Assembly (NCBI GenBank): GCA_000961635.1 | Contig: LADQ01000202.1 | Span: forward strand, 1-52,718 | Source: Hoeflea sp. BRH_c9 | GTDB taxonomy: Bacteria; Pseudomonadota; Alphaproteobacteria; Rhizobiales; Rhizobiaceae | DNA length: 52,718 bases | Reading direction: 5' to 3' | Part shown: piece by piece, positions 16,219-25,599 of the stretch | Layout: the number at the start of each line of letters is the position of its first letter | Numbering within the stretch: the first letter of the stretch is position 1 | The notes under the pieces: model-generated | What the model was told of the DNA's origin: nothing | Database searches by the model: none | What the model saw: only the letters and a program-made list of their open reading frames with translations | Translations under genes and position numbers: made by a program

Positions 16219-17186
16219 CAGGCAAATCCAGCCACGCCCCCACACCGCGCCGGTCGGCCATCGATCGGCTGCGACAGTGGTTTCCGGTTGGGCTTCTGGC
16301 ACTGCTGTGTCTGGGGTTTGCGCTGTCGTCTGACCGGTTTTTATCGGTGAACAACGGCCTGATCATCTTGCAACAAAGTGCCGTGCTGCTGGTGGCGGCG
16401 GCGGCGATGACTTTTGTCATCGTCTCAGGCTCGATCGACCTTTCGGTCGGCTCTATCGTAGCGCTTTCGGCGCTAGGGGCGGCAGCTTTGGCGGGCCCGA
16501 TGGGGGCTTGGGCGATTCTGCCCGCCATCGGCGTTGGCCTTGCTTGCGGGTTGGTAAACGGGTTGCTGTTTGCCTATGGCAAGATCCCGTCGTTCATCGC
16601 CACGCTTGGCACGATGGTGATCTTTCGAGGGCTGGTGCTTTTGTACACCAAAGGCGCGCCGGTCTCGATTTCCGACCGGGGTTTTCTGCTGTTCTACACC
16701 AGCCGCACCTTTGGCATACCAAACGCCGTGCTGATCGCCATTCTGGCCATGATCGTGGCCGCCATAATCTTTAACCAAACTGTTTTCGGCCGCGAGGTGC
16801 GTGCCGTTGGCGGGGGTGAGCGTGTGGCGCTACTGTCGGGCATCAGGGTGAGCCGGGTCAAACTGTGGGTTTTTGTGCTCTGCGGGGGGCTTTGTGGTCT
16901 GGCAGGCCTATTGCAGGCTGGGAGAACCATGGCCGCCACCGCGCAACTGGCCCAGGGGCTGGAGCTTGACGTGATCGCCGCCGTCGTGGTCGGCGGCACG
17001 CCCCTGACCGGGGGCATCGGGCGCATAAGGGGCACGGTCTTGGGTGTACTGATCATCGCCATCCTGTCGAATGGCATGAACATGACCGGTGTTGACCCCT
17101 ATCTTCAGAACATCTTCAAGGGGCTGGTCCTGATCGTCGCTGTTTTCCTGACCATCGACCGGTCCAAAATCTCTGTCATCAAGTGA
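16206..17186 (+). CDS. Sugar ABC transporter permease (RbsC type)
   Basis: A 326-aa inner-membrane protein with about nine to ten hydrophobic segments. Family landmarks are FVIVSGSIDLSVGSIVALSALG in the first third, GKIPSFIATLGTMVIFRGL in the middle, the cytoplasmic loop NQTVFGREVRAVGGGERVALLSGI, and VVVGGTPLTGGIGRIRGTVLG. The protein forms the translocation path as a homodimer. The start lies inside the end of the ATPase gene, so translation is coupled. Confidence 0.93.
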   Translation: MDDVTGKSSHAPTPRRSAIDRLRQWFPVGLLALLCLGFALSSDRFLSVNNGLIILQQSAVLLVAAAAMTFVIVSGSIDLSVGSIVALSALGAAALAGPMGAWAILPAIGVGLACGLVNGLLFAYGKIPSFIATLGTMVIFRGLVLLYTKGAPVSISDRGFLLFYTSRTFGIPNAVLIAILAMIVAAIIFNQTVFGREVRAVGGGERVALLSGIRVSRVKLWVFVLCGGLCGLAGLLQAGRTMAATAQLAQGLELDVIAAVVVGGTPLTGGIGRIRGTVLGVLIIAILSNGMNMTGVDPYLQNIFKGLVLIVAVFLTIDRSKISVIK

Positions 17187-17197
17187 GGCAATTTCCT

Positions 17198-18229
<1,032 letters not shown>

Positions 18230-18247
18230 CCAGACGAAAGGAATGAC

Positions 18248-19765
18248 ATGACCGATTTCAGTAAAATGTGGGTTGGCGGCAAATGGTTGGCGGGCGATGC
18301 GGGCATCCGCACGGTTTTCAGCCCGACGGATGGCACGAAAATCGCCGACGTGCCCGAGGCAAGCGCGGATCAGGCCGCCGCCGCGATTGACGCCGCACGC
18401 CACGCCCAACCGGGCTGGGCCACCTTGTCGCCGCTGCAACGCGGCCAGATCATGCACCGCATTGCCGCCCTGATCCGCGACCATGCAGCCCCTTTGGCGG
18501 AACTTGTGGTGCGCGAACAAGGCAAGACTATTTCCGAAGCGAGGGGTGAGGTTGGCGGTGCCGCCGAGTTCTTCACCTATTTCGCTGAATTCGCGCGGCG
18601 TATTCAGGGCGAGATATTCCCCTCGGACGCGCCGGGCGAACAGATCTGGATTCAGCGCGTGCCGGTGGGCGTGGTCGTGGGAATTATCCCTTGGAATTAT
18701 CCCGCAGCACTGGTTAGCCGCAAAGTGGCCCCTGCGATGATCGCCGGGAATGCGATCGTGCTGAAACCGCATGAGGAAACGCCGCTGTCGGCACTGTACA
18801 TGGCGCGGCTGTTCGAGGAGGCCGGGGTTCCCGCAGGCGTGGTCAATATCATCACCGGCGCGGGCAACACCGTTGGCGCGGCGCTGACCGCGAACCCCGG
18901 CATTGACCTTGTTACGATGACCGGATCAGTGCCGACCGGCAAGGCGATCATGGCGGCAGTGGCGCATAATCTGGTGCCCGTCTCGCTGGAACTGGGCGGT
19001 AAGGCACCGTTGATCGTGATGGAGGATGCCAACCTTGACCTTGCCGTCGCTTCGGCTGTCACCTCACGCTTCATGAATTGCGGGCAGGTTTGTATCTGTA
19101 ATGAGCGGATGCTGGTGCACGAAGCCGTCTATGACGATTTCATGGCCCGTTTCATTGCCGCCACCAAGGCGCTGAACGTGGGCGACCCGATGCTCGATAG
19201 CACCGATATCGGCCCCAAGGTCTCGGGCGTGGAACTGGACAAAGTTGAACGCATTACTAAGGCTGCGATCGCCCAAGGGGCAAAGCCTCTGCTGCGCGGG
19301 GGGCGGCCCGACAAGGCCCCGGTTGAGGGCGGCCATTGGTTACTGCCAACCGTGTTGGGTGATGTGACCGCCGATATGGCGATTATGCGGGATGAAATCT
19401 TTGGTCCCGTGGTGCCGGTGATGCGGGTGTCCTCCTTCGAGGAGGCGCTGGAGATTGCCAACGACAGCCGCTACGGCCTGTCTGCCTATCTATTCACCAA
19501 CGATTTTACGCGAATCATGCGGGCAGTTCAGGATGTGCGCTTTGGCGAAATTTACATCAATCGCATCGGCCCCGAATCGCTGCAAGGCTATCACACCGGC
19601 TATCGCAACTCCGGCCCCGGTGGCGATGACGGGATCCACGGCCTTGACGCCTATCTACGCAAAAAGACAGTTTACGCGAACTACTCGGGCAAATCGCCGG
19701 TTGGCCTGATGCCTTGGGATGGTCGGTGTTCAGTCCCGGCATCTGGTGGATCAAATTCAAGATGA
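18248..19765 (+). CDS. Aldehyde dehydrogenase family protein (glyco-/lactaldehyde dehydrogenase-like)
   Basis: The protein is 505 aa, with GGAATGAC-type initiation close behind the PdxA2-like gene. PWNYPAAL and KPHEETPLSA form the NAD site, the general-base Glu is in LELGGKAP, the nucleophile Cys in NCGQVCICNE, and EIFGPVVPV follows. The closest family pattern is AldA-type short hydroxyaldehyde dehydrogenases. It could oxidise an aldotetrose or glycolaldehyde to the acid used by the kinase. After KKTVYANYSG the final 25 or so residues look unlike the family end; an adjacent IS may have replaced the natural stop. Confidence 0.9.
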   Translation: MTDFSKMWVGGKWLAGDAGIRTVFSPTDGTKIADVPEASADQAAAAIDAARHAQPGWATLSPLQRGQIMHRIAALIRDHAAPLAELVVREQGKTISEARGEVGGAAEFFTYFAEFARRIQGEIFPSDAPGEQIWIQRVPVGVVVGIIPWNYPAALVSRKVAPAMIAGNAIVLKPHEETPLSALYMARLFEEAGVPAGVVNIITGAGNTVGAALTANPGIDLVTMTGSVPTGKAIMAAVAHNLVPVSLELGGKAPLIVMEDANLDLAVASAVTSRFMNCGQVCICNERMLVHEAVYDDFMARFIAATKALNVGDPMLDSTDIGPKVSGVELDKVERITKAAIAQGAKPLLRGGRPDKAPVEGGHWLLPTVLGDVTADMAIMRDEIFGPVVPVMRVSSFEEALEIANDSRYGLSAYLFTNDFTRIMRAVQDVRFGEIYINRIGPESLQGYHTGYRNSGPGGDDGIHGLDAYLRKKTVYANYSGKSPVGLMPWDGRCSVPASGGSNSR

Positions 19766-20019
19766 ATCTGTCCGGCTCTGAAGTCCAGATGTCACTTAGC
19801 AATTAATCGGGTTCTTCCTCATATGTGGAACGGCCCGGTTGGCAAGGTATTCTTTGCGCAGATCTCCGTCGGACGGTGCAGCCATATACTACCAGACGTC
19901 TTTTCTGGTCTCAGTACACACAACCGCATATGGGGAGTTTGCGGTGATTGAGTTGGATTTTGATCGCGAGCATAAGTGTATGCGATTAGACGATCTCCGC
20001 ATCGCCTTGAGGTCTAAGT
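19766..20019. other. Non-coding junction before IS427-group element
   Basis: This stretch holds no convincing gene. It contains one arm of a 78-bp inverted repeat (19810-19887) and some 130 bp of unassigned sequence up to the IS5/IS427 left end near 20020. Confidence 0.4.
19810..19887. repeat. 78-bp inverted repeat, left copy
   Basis: The sequence from GGTTCTTCCTCATATGTGG to GTGCAGCCATAT is the reverse complement of 25507-25584 with one mismatch by eye. The two copies bracket about 5.6 kb of insertion sequence remnants. They look like copies of one IS terminus in opposite orientation, but I cannot name the element. Confidence 0.8.
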
Positions 20020-20091
20020 GTCGGTCCACAAAGAAGTTGAATGATATGAATCGTTTGTGATTCCATGCAGTTGATTTGATTCGACGAGGGC

Positions 20092-20453
20092 ATGGAAGCG
20101 ATGTGGACGAAGGCGAACCGCGGGAAATACAATCGAGATGGGCTGCGCTATCCGAGCGACTTGACGGATGCGGAATGGGATCTGGTCGAGCCTTTGATCC
20201 CCCCTGCCAAGCGCGGTGGCCGCAGGCGTGAGGTCGACGTGCGCGAGGTTCTCAACGGCCTGCTTTATGTTCTCAGCACCGGCTGCCAATGGCGGGCGGT
20301 GCCGAAAGATCTGCCGCCGAAGAGCACCCTGTTCAGCTATTTCGACCTGTGGAACTGGGATGGCACACTCGGTCGTATTCATCAGGAACTCTACGTGAAA
20401 TGCCGTGAGGCGATGGGGCGCGAGGCCAGTCCGACGGCAGCAATCATTGATAG
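20092..20453 (+). pseudogene. IS427-group transposase, N-terminal half (disrupted)
   Basis: About 120 codons. RYPSDLTDAEWDLVEPLIPPAK, VLNGLLYVLSTGCQWRAVPKDLPPKSTL, FDLWNWDGTL and SPTAAIID are the DUF4096 N-terminal region of IS5/IS427 transposases, ending just before the first catalytic Asp block. ATG 20092 or 20101 are both possible starts. The frame then enters the inserted element and stops within 14 codons. Confidence 0.85.
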
Positions 20454-20559
20454 ATACCGTAATGGGCGGGCCGCGACCTGCGGCGGGGGTTGATCAGTGT
20501 TCCTAACGGAAGTGTAGTCAGCAACTGGGAATGCCAACTCACATTAGCGGGAGACTATC

Positions 20560-21597
20560 ATGGACTTTTATCTCGGAATCGACGTATCGCTGGAGCTTTC
20601 AAGCTTATGCGTCATGGATCAGACGGGAAAGATCTTGCTTGAGACGAAGGTGGCCAGTGAGCCGGAGGCGTTGATTGCATTTATCCGCACTTTCTCTACG
20701 CCTATTACGCTGGTCGGCCTGGAAGCCGGACCTTTATCGCAATGGCTGCATGCGGGTTTGACGGCTGCGGGCATTGATGTGGTCTTGATGGAGACCCGGC
20801 ATGTCAAGGGGGCGCTGAAAGCGATGCCGGTCAAGACAGATCGACGCGACGCCCAAGGGATTGCGCAGTTGTTGCGGACAGGTTGGTATCGGCCAGTGCA
20901 TTGCAAATCCGCTTCGGCGCAAGAGGTTCGGGCACTTCTGACCGCGCGCAAACTGCTGCTGACAAAAGTGATTGATCTCGAACTCGGACTTCGCGGCGTG
21001 TTGCGTGGCTTTGGCCTGAAAATGGGCAAAGTGAGCCGAGGGCACTTTGCCGAGCGGGCGCGCGCGATGGTTGACGGAAATCCAGTGCTGGAGCACGTCA
21101 CGCAAGCGATGCTAGTAGCGCGAGAGGCATTGCAGGCCGAGATGGCGAACCTTGATCGGCGTGCCCGCGACCATGCGCGCAATGACGCAACATGCCGGTT
21201 GCTCATGACAGTTCCTGGCGTGGGCGCTCTGACGGCATTGACTTTCAAATCCGCGGTCGATGATCCAACGCGGTTTCGCTCATCAAAGATGTTGGGGCCG
21301 CATTTTGGCTTGACGCCTTCAAAGCATCAATCCGGGGAGACCGATATCACCGGCTCAATAACGCGGGCGGGCGACGCAATGGTGCGCAGCATTCTCTATG
21401 AGGCAGCGACTGCCTTGTTGACGCGAGCGCAAAGCTATTCGAGCCTTAAATCCTGGGGCATGGCGGTGATGAAAAGGCGCGGATTGAAACGTGCAACGGT
21501 CGCGGTGGCTCGAAAGCTCGCAACGGTTCTCCATCGGATGTGGATGGATGGTGTGCCGTTCCGCTTCGGCAAAGAAAGCGCTCCCGCAGGTGCCTGA
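20560..21597 (+). CDS. IS110/IS1111-family DEDD transposase
   Basis: The protein is 345 aa. The RuvC-like N-terminal domain carries the DEDD tetrad: D8 in LGIDVS, E55 in GLEAG, then D94 and D97 in KTDRRDAQ. The C-terminal Transposase_20 domain includes TVPGVGALTALTF and LGPHFGLTPSKHQSGETD. The frame is complete, so the element may be active. Related recombinases are guided by an RNA made from the element's own non-coding end. The last codons sit in a 27-bp tandem duplication. Confidence 0.93.
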   Translation: MDFYLGIDVSLELSSLCVMDQTGKILLETKVASEPEALIAFIRTFSTPITLVGLEAGPLSQWLHAGLTAAGIDVVLMETRHVKGALKAMPVKTDRRDAQGIAQLLRTGWYRPVHCKSASAQEVRALLTARKLLLTKVIDLELGLRGVLRGFGLKMGKVSRGHFAERARAMVDGNPVLEHVTQAMLVAREALQAEMANLDRRARDHARNDATCRLLMTVPGVGALTALTFKSAVDDPTRFRSSKMLGPHFGLTPSKHQSGETDITGSITRAGDAMVRSILYEAATALLTRAQSYSSLKSWGMAVMKRRGLKRATVAVARKLATVLHRMWMDGVPFRFGKESAPAGA

Positions 21598-21639
21598 TGG
21601 GTCGCAAGAGAAGCAGGTGCCTGATGGGTCGCAAGAGAA
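21586..21639 (+). repeat. Perfect 27-bp tandem duplication spanning the transposase stop
   Basis: The unit GCAGGTGCCTGATGGGTCGC plus AAGAGAA occurs twice without a break (21586-21612 and 21613-21639). The stop codon of the transposase lies in the first copy. The length is a multiple of three, so the reading frame would be unaffected if the duplication moved upstream. Confidence 0.9.
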
Positions 21640-21872
21640 ATAGATGAGGCTTGGGTCGGGCCCTTAGGCCCTGCTCCCCGAGGTCCCGTCGCCGGGACGC
21701 GGACCCCGATGACGCCGACGCTCTGCGAGTGAACTCGATGAATACGAGAAGCACGTTCGATAGATGGGTGCGCGGGTTCCTTCTAACAGGTATGATGTGG
21801 CGGCATCTCGTCGACCACGGACGGAAGCATGAAACCGGCGGCAGGCGACAAAAAGGGACTTGACCAAACCAG
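21598..21872 (+). ncRNA. Candidate bridge/seek RNA region of the IS1111-type element
   Basis: The 275 bp between the transposase stop and the right subterminal repeat carry no gene. In IS1111-group elements the guide RNA that pairs with target and donor DNA is encoded in this 3' non-coding end. No structure was computed here; the call rests on position and family knowledge. Confidence 0.5.
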
Positions 21873-21885
21873 GCCCATTACGGAA

Positions 21886-22369
21886 GTCAGAGCGTCAAAG
21901 GCGCGGAAAAAGGGGGCGTTGCATCGACCCGGGCGGGTATGATGCGGGGAAAAAGGTCAAGGGCAAGAAGCGCCATATCCTTGTTGACACAGTAGGTCTG
22001 CTGCTGCACGCACTGGTTCATCCGGCCGACATCCAGGACCGTGATGGCGGCCTGCTGGTTCTGAAGACGCTGTTCGGCCGCTATCCGTTCCTGAAGAAAC
22101 TCTTTGCGGACGGCGGCTATCAGGGGCCGGTCTTCACAAAGGGTCAGAGGAAAGCCATGCCCGGACTGGCGACCGAGATCGTCAAGCGATCCGATGCAGC
22201 CAAGGGTTTTGAGGTTCTGCCGAGACGCTGGGTGGTCGAGCGCACTTTCGCATGGCTGGGACGATGCCGCAGGCTGTCCAAGGACTTCGAGAACCTGTCG
22301 CGCAACGCGCTCGCATTCCTCAAACTCGCCTCTATCCGCCTCATGCTGCGAAGGCTCTGTTCAAATTGA
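21886..22369 (+). pseudogene. IS427-group transposase, C-terminal half (disrupted)
   Basis: After the IS1111-type element the frame resumes with SQSVKGAEKGG, then shifts by -1 at an A5G5 run (about 21903-21912). It continues CIDPGGYDAGKKVKGKKRH, LVDTVGLLLHALVHPADIQDRDG, ADGGYQGP and RWVVERTFAWLGRCRRL. The catalytic Asp and Glu residues of the DDE core are present. The frame change may be the programmed slip used by two-ORF IS5 members or a plain mutation. The N-terminal half is at 20092-20453. Confidence 0.85.
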
Positions 22370-22387
22370 AGAACTTTCCGGACCGAC

Positions 22388-22967
22388 TCTGAGAGCCAAC
22401 AAGGTCTTGGAGCGCCGTATCGCTCATCTTCTCAAGCGTCGCCCGGGTCGCCCGTCAACCTCCGTGGAACGCCATTATGCCAACTTCACCTATCAGGCTA
22501 AGAGCTGGAGTAACCCACGCCGCGTCGTGGCCAAGGTAGAGTGGCACCCCGGAGAATTGTTTCCCCGTGTGGGCTATTTGGTCACAACACTGACCGTTCC
22601 CGATGACCGTGTGTTTCAATTCTACAGCCGGCGCGGTACCGCTGAGCAATACATCAAGGAAGGCAAATACGCGCTCAAATGGACGCGGCTTTCCTGCAAG
22701 AGCTTCAAAGCCAATGAAGTCCGGCTCCAGCTTCATGCACTGGCCTACAATCTGGCGAACTTCCTGCGCACGTTGGTCTTGCCAAACTCCATAGCTGACT
22801 GGTCTCTCACCAGCCTGCGGGATCGCATGATCAAGATTGGCGCGAAGGCAATCTGCCATGCCCGCTCGATCACCCTGCAGTTGGCCGAAGTGGCCGTTCC
22901 TCGCGATCTATGGGCACAGACGCTGGCAACGATTGCTGGTCTGAAGGCAAGGGCTCAAGCGCCATGA
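22388..22967 (+). pseudogene. IS1380-family transposase C-terminal fragment
   Basis: About 193 codons beginning RANKVLERRIAHLLKRRPGRPS and including PRRVVAKVEWHPGELFPRVGYLVT, VFQFYSRRGTAEQYIKEGKYAL and LHALAYNLANFLRTL, the C-terminal half of IS1380 DDE transposases with the catalytic Glu region. The N-terminal half is missing, cut at the IS427-group right end. The natural stop is retained. Confidence 0.85.
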
Positions 22968-23065
22968 CAACCGATATGATCCGCCATCAATTGGTTATGG
23001 GCGTGTCGCACGCAGACGCCGAGCTATGCCCAAATTCATGGCCAGTCCGCGAAATCTCACCCGAA

Positions 23066-23440
23066 GTGGATCACAAGACGCGCGTTCCGGCCTGTTCTGG
23101 CACCAGCGAGGCGACGGCCATTACACGCCGGAAATGATCACCTGGCTGCTTGCCGACATCATACGCCGCGCTGGGTTAAAGCCATTGCGAGGAAAAACGG
23201 GCCCTCGCGTCCATGATCTGCGCCACTCGATGGTCGTGAACAGGATCCTCGAATGGTACCGGACGGGCATCAATCCACAGGATCGCCTGCCGTTCCTCGC
23301 GACCTACCTCGGCCAACCGGGACATCAACTCCACCCTGGTCTACATCACCGTCACGCAGGAGCTGCTGCATTACGCAAATGAACGGTTCAGGGTGGTTGG
23401 CGCGCCGTGCCTCAGCCTGGACCATGAGGTGCGGCCATGA
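23066..23440 (+). pseudogene. Tyrosine recombinase C-terminal fragment, frameshifted
   Basis: The fragment starts near GLFWHQRGDGHYTPEM and keeps the catalytic HDLRH box. After FLATYLG an extra base (about 23315) shifts the frame; in the corrected frame HRDINSTLVYITVTQELL supplies the catalytic Tyr region and ends at TGA 23438-23440. That stop overlaps the next recombinase start (ATGA). Tandem overlapping tyrosine recombinases are typical of recombinase-in-trio (RIT) elements; this would be the middle gene. Confidence 0.8.
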
Positions 23441-24441
23441 GCAAGGTTGACCGGTTCCCGGACCTGATGCGCGCGTTCTTCTACGAATGGCTAGTTGAGC
23501 AGCGCAACGCGTCTATCCATACGGTTCGATCATACCGCGATACCTGGCGGTTGTTGCTCCGGTTCGTCGCCCAGCGCACTGGGAAGAAGGTGGCTATGAT
23601 CACGCAGGCCGATCTAGCCGCCAGCGAGGTCGCCGCGTTCCTCAGTCACACCGAACATGACCGTGGCGGTACGATCTGCACGCGCAACTGCCGGCTCGCG
23701 GCGATCCGCAGCTTCTTCCACTTCGTGGCCACCAGGGATCCCGGATCGATCGCGCAATGCGTGGAAATCCTCAACATACCGATCAAGCGCGCTCCGGTGT
23801 CGGAACCGAGCTATCTGGATCCGGCGGAAGTGACGGCGATCCTCGCTCAGCCAGACCGTTCGACCGTTGAGGGCATGCGGGATCATGTACTACTCTCGTT
23901 CCTCTACAACAGCGGTGCACGAATACAGGAAGCGCTCGACCTGTGCCCTGAAGCAATCCGGTTCGAAAGCCCGAACTGCGTGCGTCTGACCGGCAAGGGC
24001 CGGAAGGAACGTATCTGCCCGCTCTGGCCGGAAACCGTCATGCTGCTTAAGAAACTGCTTGAGCGGCAACCACGGGCGCCCGACCAGCGGCTGTTCGTCA
24101 ACCGCTATGGCGAGCCGCTCAGCGCCTCAGGGGTCCGCTTCAAGCTCACCGCCTACGTAAAGGCGGCGGCCGAAACCACGCCAACGCTGCGGGTCAAGCA
24201 CGTAACGCCACACGCCTTCCGGCACGCCACAGCAGTGCACCTCATCTCGGCCGGCGTCGACGTTACGGTCATCCGCAGTTGGCTCGGTCATGTCAGCCTC
24301 GACACGACCAACCATTATGCGAGGGCCAATCTGGAAACGAAGCGGAAAGCTCTGGAAAAGGTCACCGCTCCAGCCATGCCCGGCGGCCAATCATCCTGGA
24401 AGCGCGATGCCAGCGTGCTCGCCTGGCTCGACGCGCTCTGA
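23437..24441 (+). CDS. Tyrosine recombinase/integrase (third gene of a recombinase-in-trio-like element)
   Basis: The protein is 334 aa. The N-terminal SAM-like core-binding domain (about 1-115) is followed by the catalytic domain with Arg I in YNSGARIQEALDL, Lys in TGKGRKER, HAFRHATA box II and LGHVSLDTTNHYA giving the final His and nucleophile Tyr. The frame is complete. Its 3' half from codon 189 on is repeated at 38883-39323. Just past the stop lies an imperfect inverted repeat (ATAATGCTGAGGA / TCCTCCGCATTAT) and the element end. Confidence 0.92.
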   Translation: MSKVDRFPDLMRAFFYEWLVEQRNASIHTVRSYRDTWRLLLRFVAQRTGKKVAMITQADLAASEVAAFLSHTEHDRGGTICTRNCRLAAIRSFFHFVATRDPGSIAQCVEILNIPIKRAPVSEPSYLDPAEVTAILAQPDRSTVEGMRDHVLLSFLYNSGARIQEALDLCPEAIRFESPNCVRLTGKGRKERICPLWPETVMLLKKLLERQPRAPDQRLFVNRYGEPLSASGVRFKLTAYVKAAAETTPTLRVKHVTPHAFRHATAVHLISAGVDVTVIRSWLGHVSLDTTNHYARANLETKRKALEKVTAPAMPGGQSSWKRDASVLAWLDAL

Positions 24442-24531
24442 AATAATGCTGAGGAGCATGGACAAGAAAGGCGAAAATCCGCCGATCAGGCCGCGCTCCT
24501 CCGCATTATGGGGACCTCGTGATTAGTCAAG
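24001..24531 (+). repeat. 531-bp direct repeat, left copy (recombinase 3' half plus element end)
   Basis: This segment matches 38883-39413 base for base in length, with about 17 substitutions by hand count (near 97 % identity) and no gaps. It starts inside the recombinase gene at CGGAAGGAACG and ends at AGTCAAG, where IS110 transposase sequence begins. The copies lie 14,882 bp apart in the same orientation. Confidence 0.92.
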
Positions 24532-25305
24532 CGCAACAAGACCGACGCGGCGGACGCCGAGGCAATCTGCGAAGCGGTGACGCGCCCGACCATGCGGTTC
24601 GTGCCGATCAAGTCGCCGGAGGATCAGGCGGTGGGGATGGTCCTGAAGACCCGCGAGTTGTTCATCCGCCAACGAAGCCAGACAGCCAACGCCATGCGCG
24701 CCCATTTGGCCGAGCTCGGGATCGTCGCCGCAACCGGCATGACCAGCATCGCCAAACTCGTCGCTATTCTGCGTGACGACGATGTCCGTCTTCCTTCAGC
24801 AGCTCGAGCTGCACTCCTGGAGATGGCTGAGCAGATCGAGGGACTGACGGCTCGTATCGAAGCGCTCGACACGAAAATCATGACGGCAGTGAAGGCTGAC
24901 GAAACGGCTAGGCGGCTCACCAGCATCCCAGGCGTCGGTCCGATCATAGCAGCGACCGTCCGGGCAGTGATTCAGGATCCCGCAGCCTTCCGGACAGGCC
25001 GCGATCTGGCGGCCTGGATCGGGATTACGCCGCGGGCCAACTCCAGCGGCGGCAAGGAGCGGCTTGGAAGAATAACGAAGCGAGGCAACAAGCAGTTGCG
25101 AACACTGCTGATCGTCGGCGCGACATCGATCCTTAAGCAGGCACGTCGTGGTGTGAAGCTGCCCGCCTGGGTCGTCTCCTTAATCGCGCGGCGGCCCTAC
25201 AAGGTCGCGGCTGTAGCACTGGCCAACAAGATGGCGCGCACGATTTGGGCACTTCTTGTCAAGGGCGGCACCTACCAAGCGCCGGCGACCATGGGGAGGA
25301 CATAA
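24529..25305 (+). pseudogene. IS110-family transposase, C-terminal three quarters
   Basis: The frame begins KRNKTDAADAEAICEAVTRP directly at the recombinase-element end, so the third and fourth DEDD residues (Asp pair in KTDAADA) are present. It runs through TSIPGVGPIIAATVRA, LAAWIGITPRANSSGGKERLG and KRGNKQLRTLL to the natural stop, 258 codons. The N-terminal 85 codons of the same kind of transposase lie at 39414-39688 on the other strand, ending at the same YVK codons. The gene was split by the recombinase element. Confidence 0.88.
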
Positions 25306-25506
25306 AACAAAAGGAATTCCGGCGCCTCGGCTCCGGGATGAAGTGGCAAGGTGCCAAGAAGCGTAATGAATCCGAGGGACGATAATCTCGAGACCGATCA
25401 GACCGGCTTCCTCAATGCGCCGTCGAGCGCGTCAAAGTGATCAGGCGATCGGGATCGCGGATATCATCGTGGCCAGCGGTCAAATGACCGCGCCAACAGG
25501 CCGGAC
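25306..25506. other. Non-coding sequence after IS110 fragment
   Basis: Probably the IS110 right end followed by unassigned sequence; a leftward open frame (25651-25412) is not recognisable as a protein. No regulatory feature is evident. Confidence 0.3.
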
Positions 25507-25584
25507 ATATGACTGCACCGTCCGACGGAGATCTGCGCAAAGAATACCTTGCCAACCGGGCCGTTCCACATATGAGGAAGAACC
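25507..25584. repeat. 78-bp inverted repeat, right copy
   Basis: Reverse complement of 19810-19887 with one mismatch. A 15-base piece of its outer end (CACATATGAGGAAGA) recurs at 39937-39951 in the same orientation, beside the second IS110 remnant. Confidence 0.8.
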
Positions 25585-25599
25585 TAATTGAGTGCCAAG

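Larger units (their letters stand above)
20454..21885 (+). mobile_element. IS110-family element, IS1111 group
   Basis: A 1.43-kb insertion inside the IS427-group transposase. Subterminal inverted repeats CCGTAATGGGC (20457-20467) and GCCCATTACGG (21873-21883) sit a few bases inside the ends, the hallmark of the IS1111 group. No target duplication is evident, as expected for DEDD transposases. It contains one intact transposase gene followed by a 275-bp non-coding tail. Confidence 0.85.
20020..22387 (+). mobile_element. IS5-family (IS427 group) element interrupted by an IS1111-type element
   Basis: The ends GTCGGTCCACAAAG (from 20020) and CTTTCCGGACCGAC (to 22387) are inverted repeats of IS427-group type. 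The transposase is split: the N-terminal half lies at 20092-20453 and the C-terminal half at about 21886-22369, with the IS1111-type insertion between. Removing 20454-21885 joins ..TAAIIDS with QSVKGAEKGG, restoring the family consensus. Confidence 0.8.

Noticed and set aside
17183..17197. Upstream GTG start for the PdxA2-like protein
   Set aside because: It overlaps the permease stop but has no ribosome site; GTG 17198 has AGG at suitable spacing and matches the family start.
19839..20060. Small 73-codon rightward frame
   Set aside because: It lies inside the 78-bp repeat arm and junction sequence and shows no family resemblance.
21586..21639. Possible start of a CRISPR-like array
   Set aside because: Only two units, no spacer between them and no cas genes; it is a simple tandem duplication.
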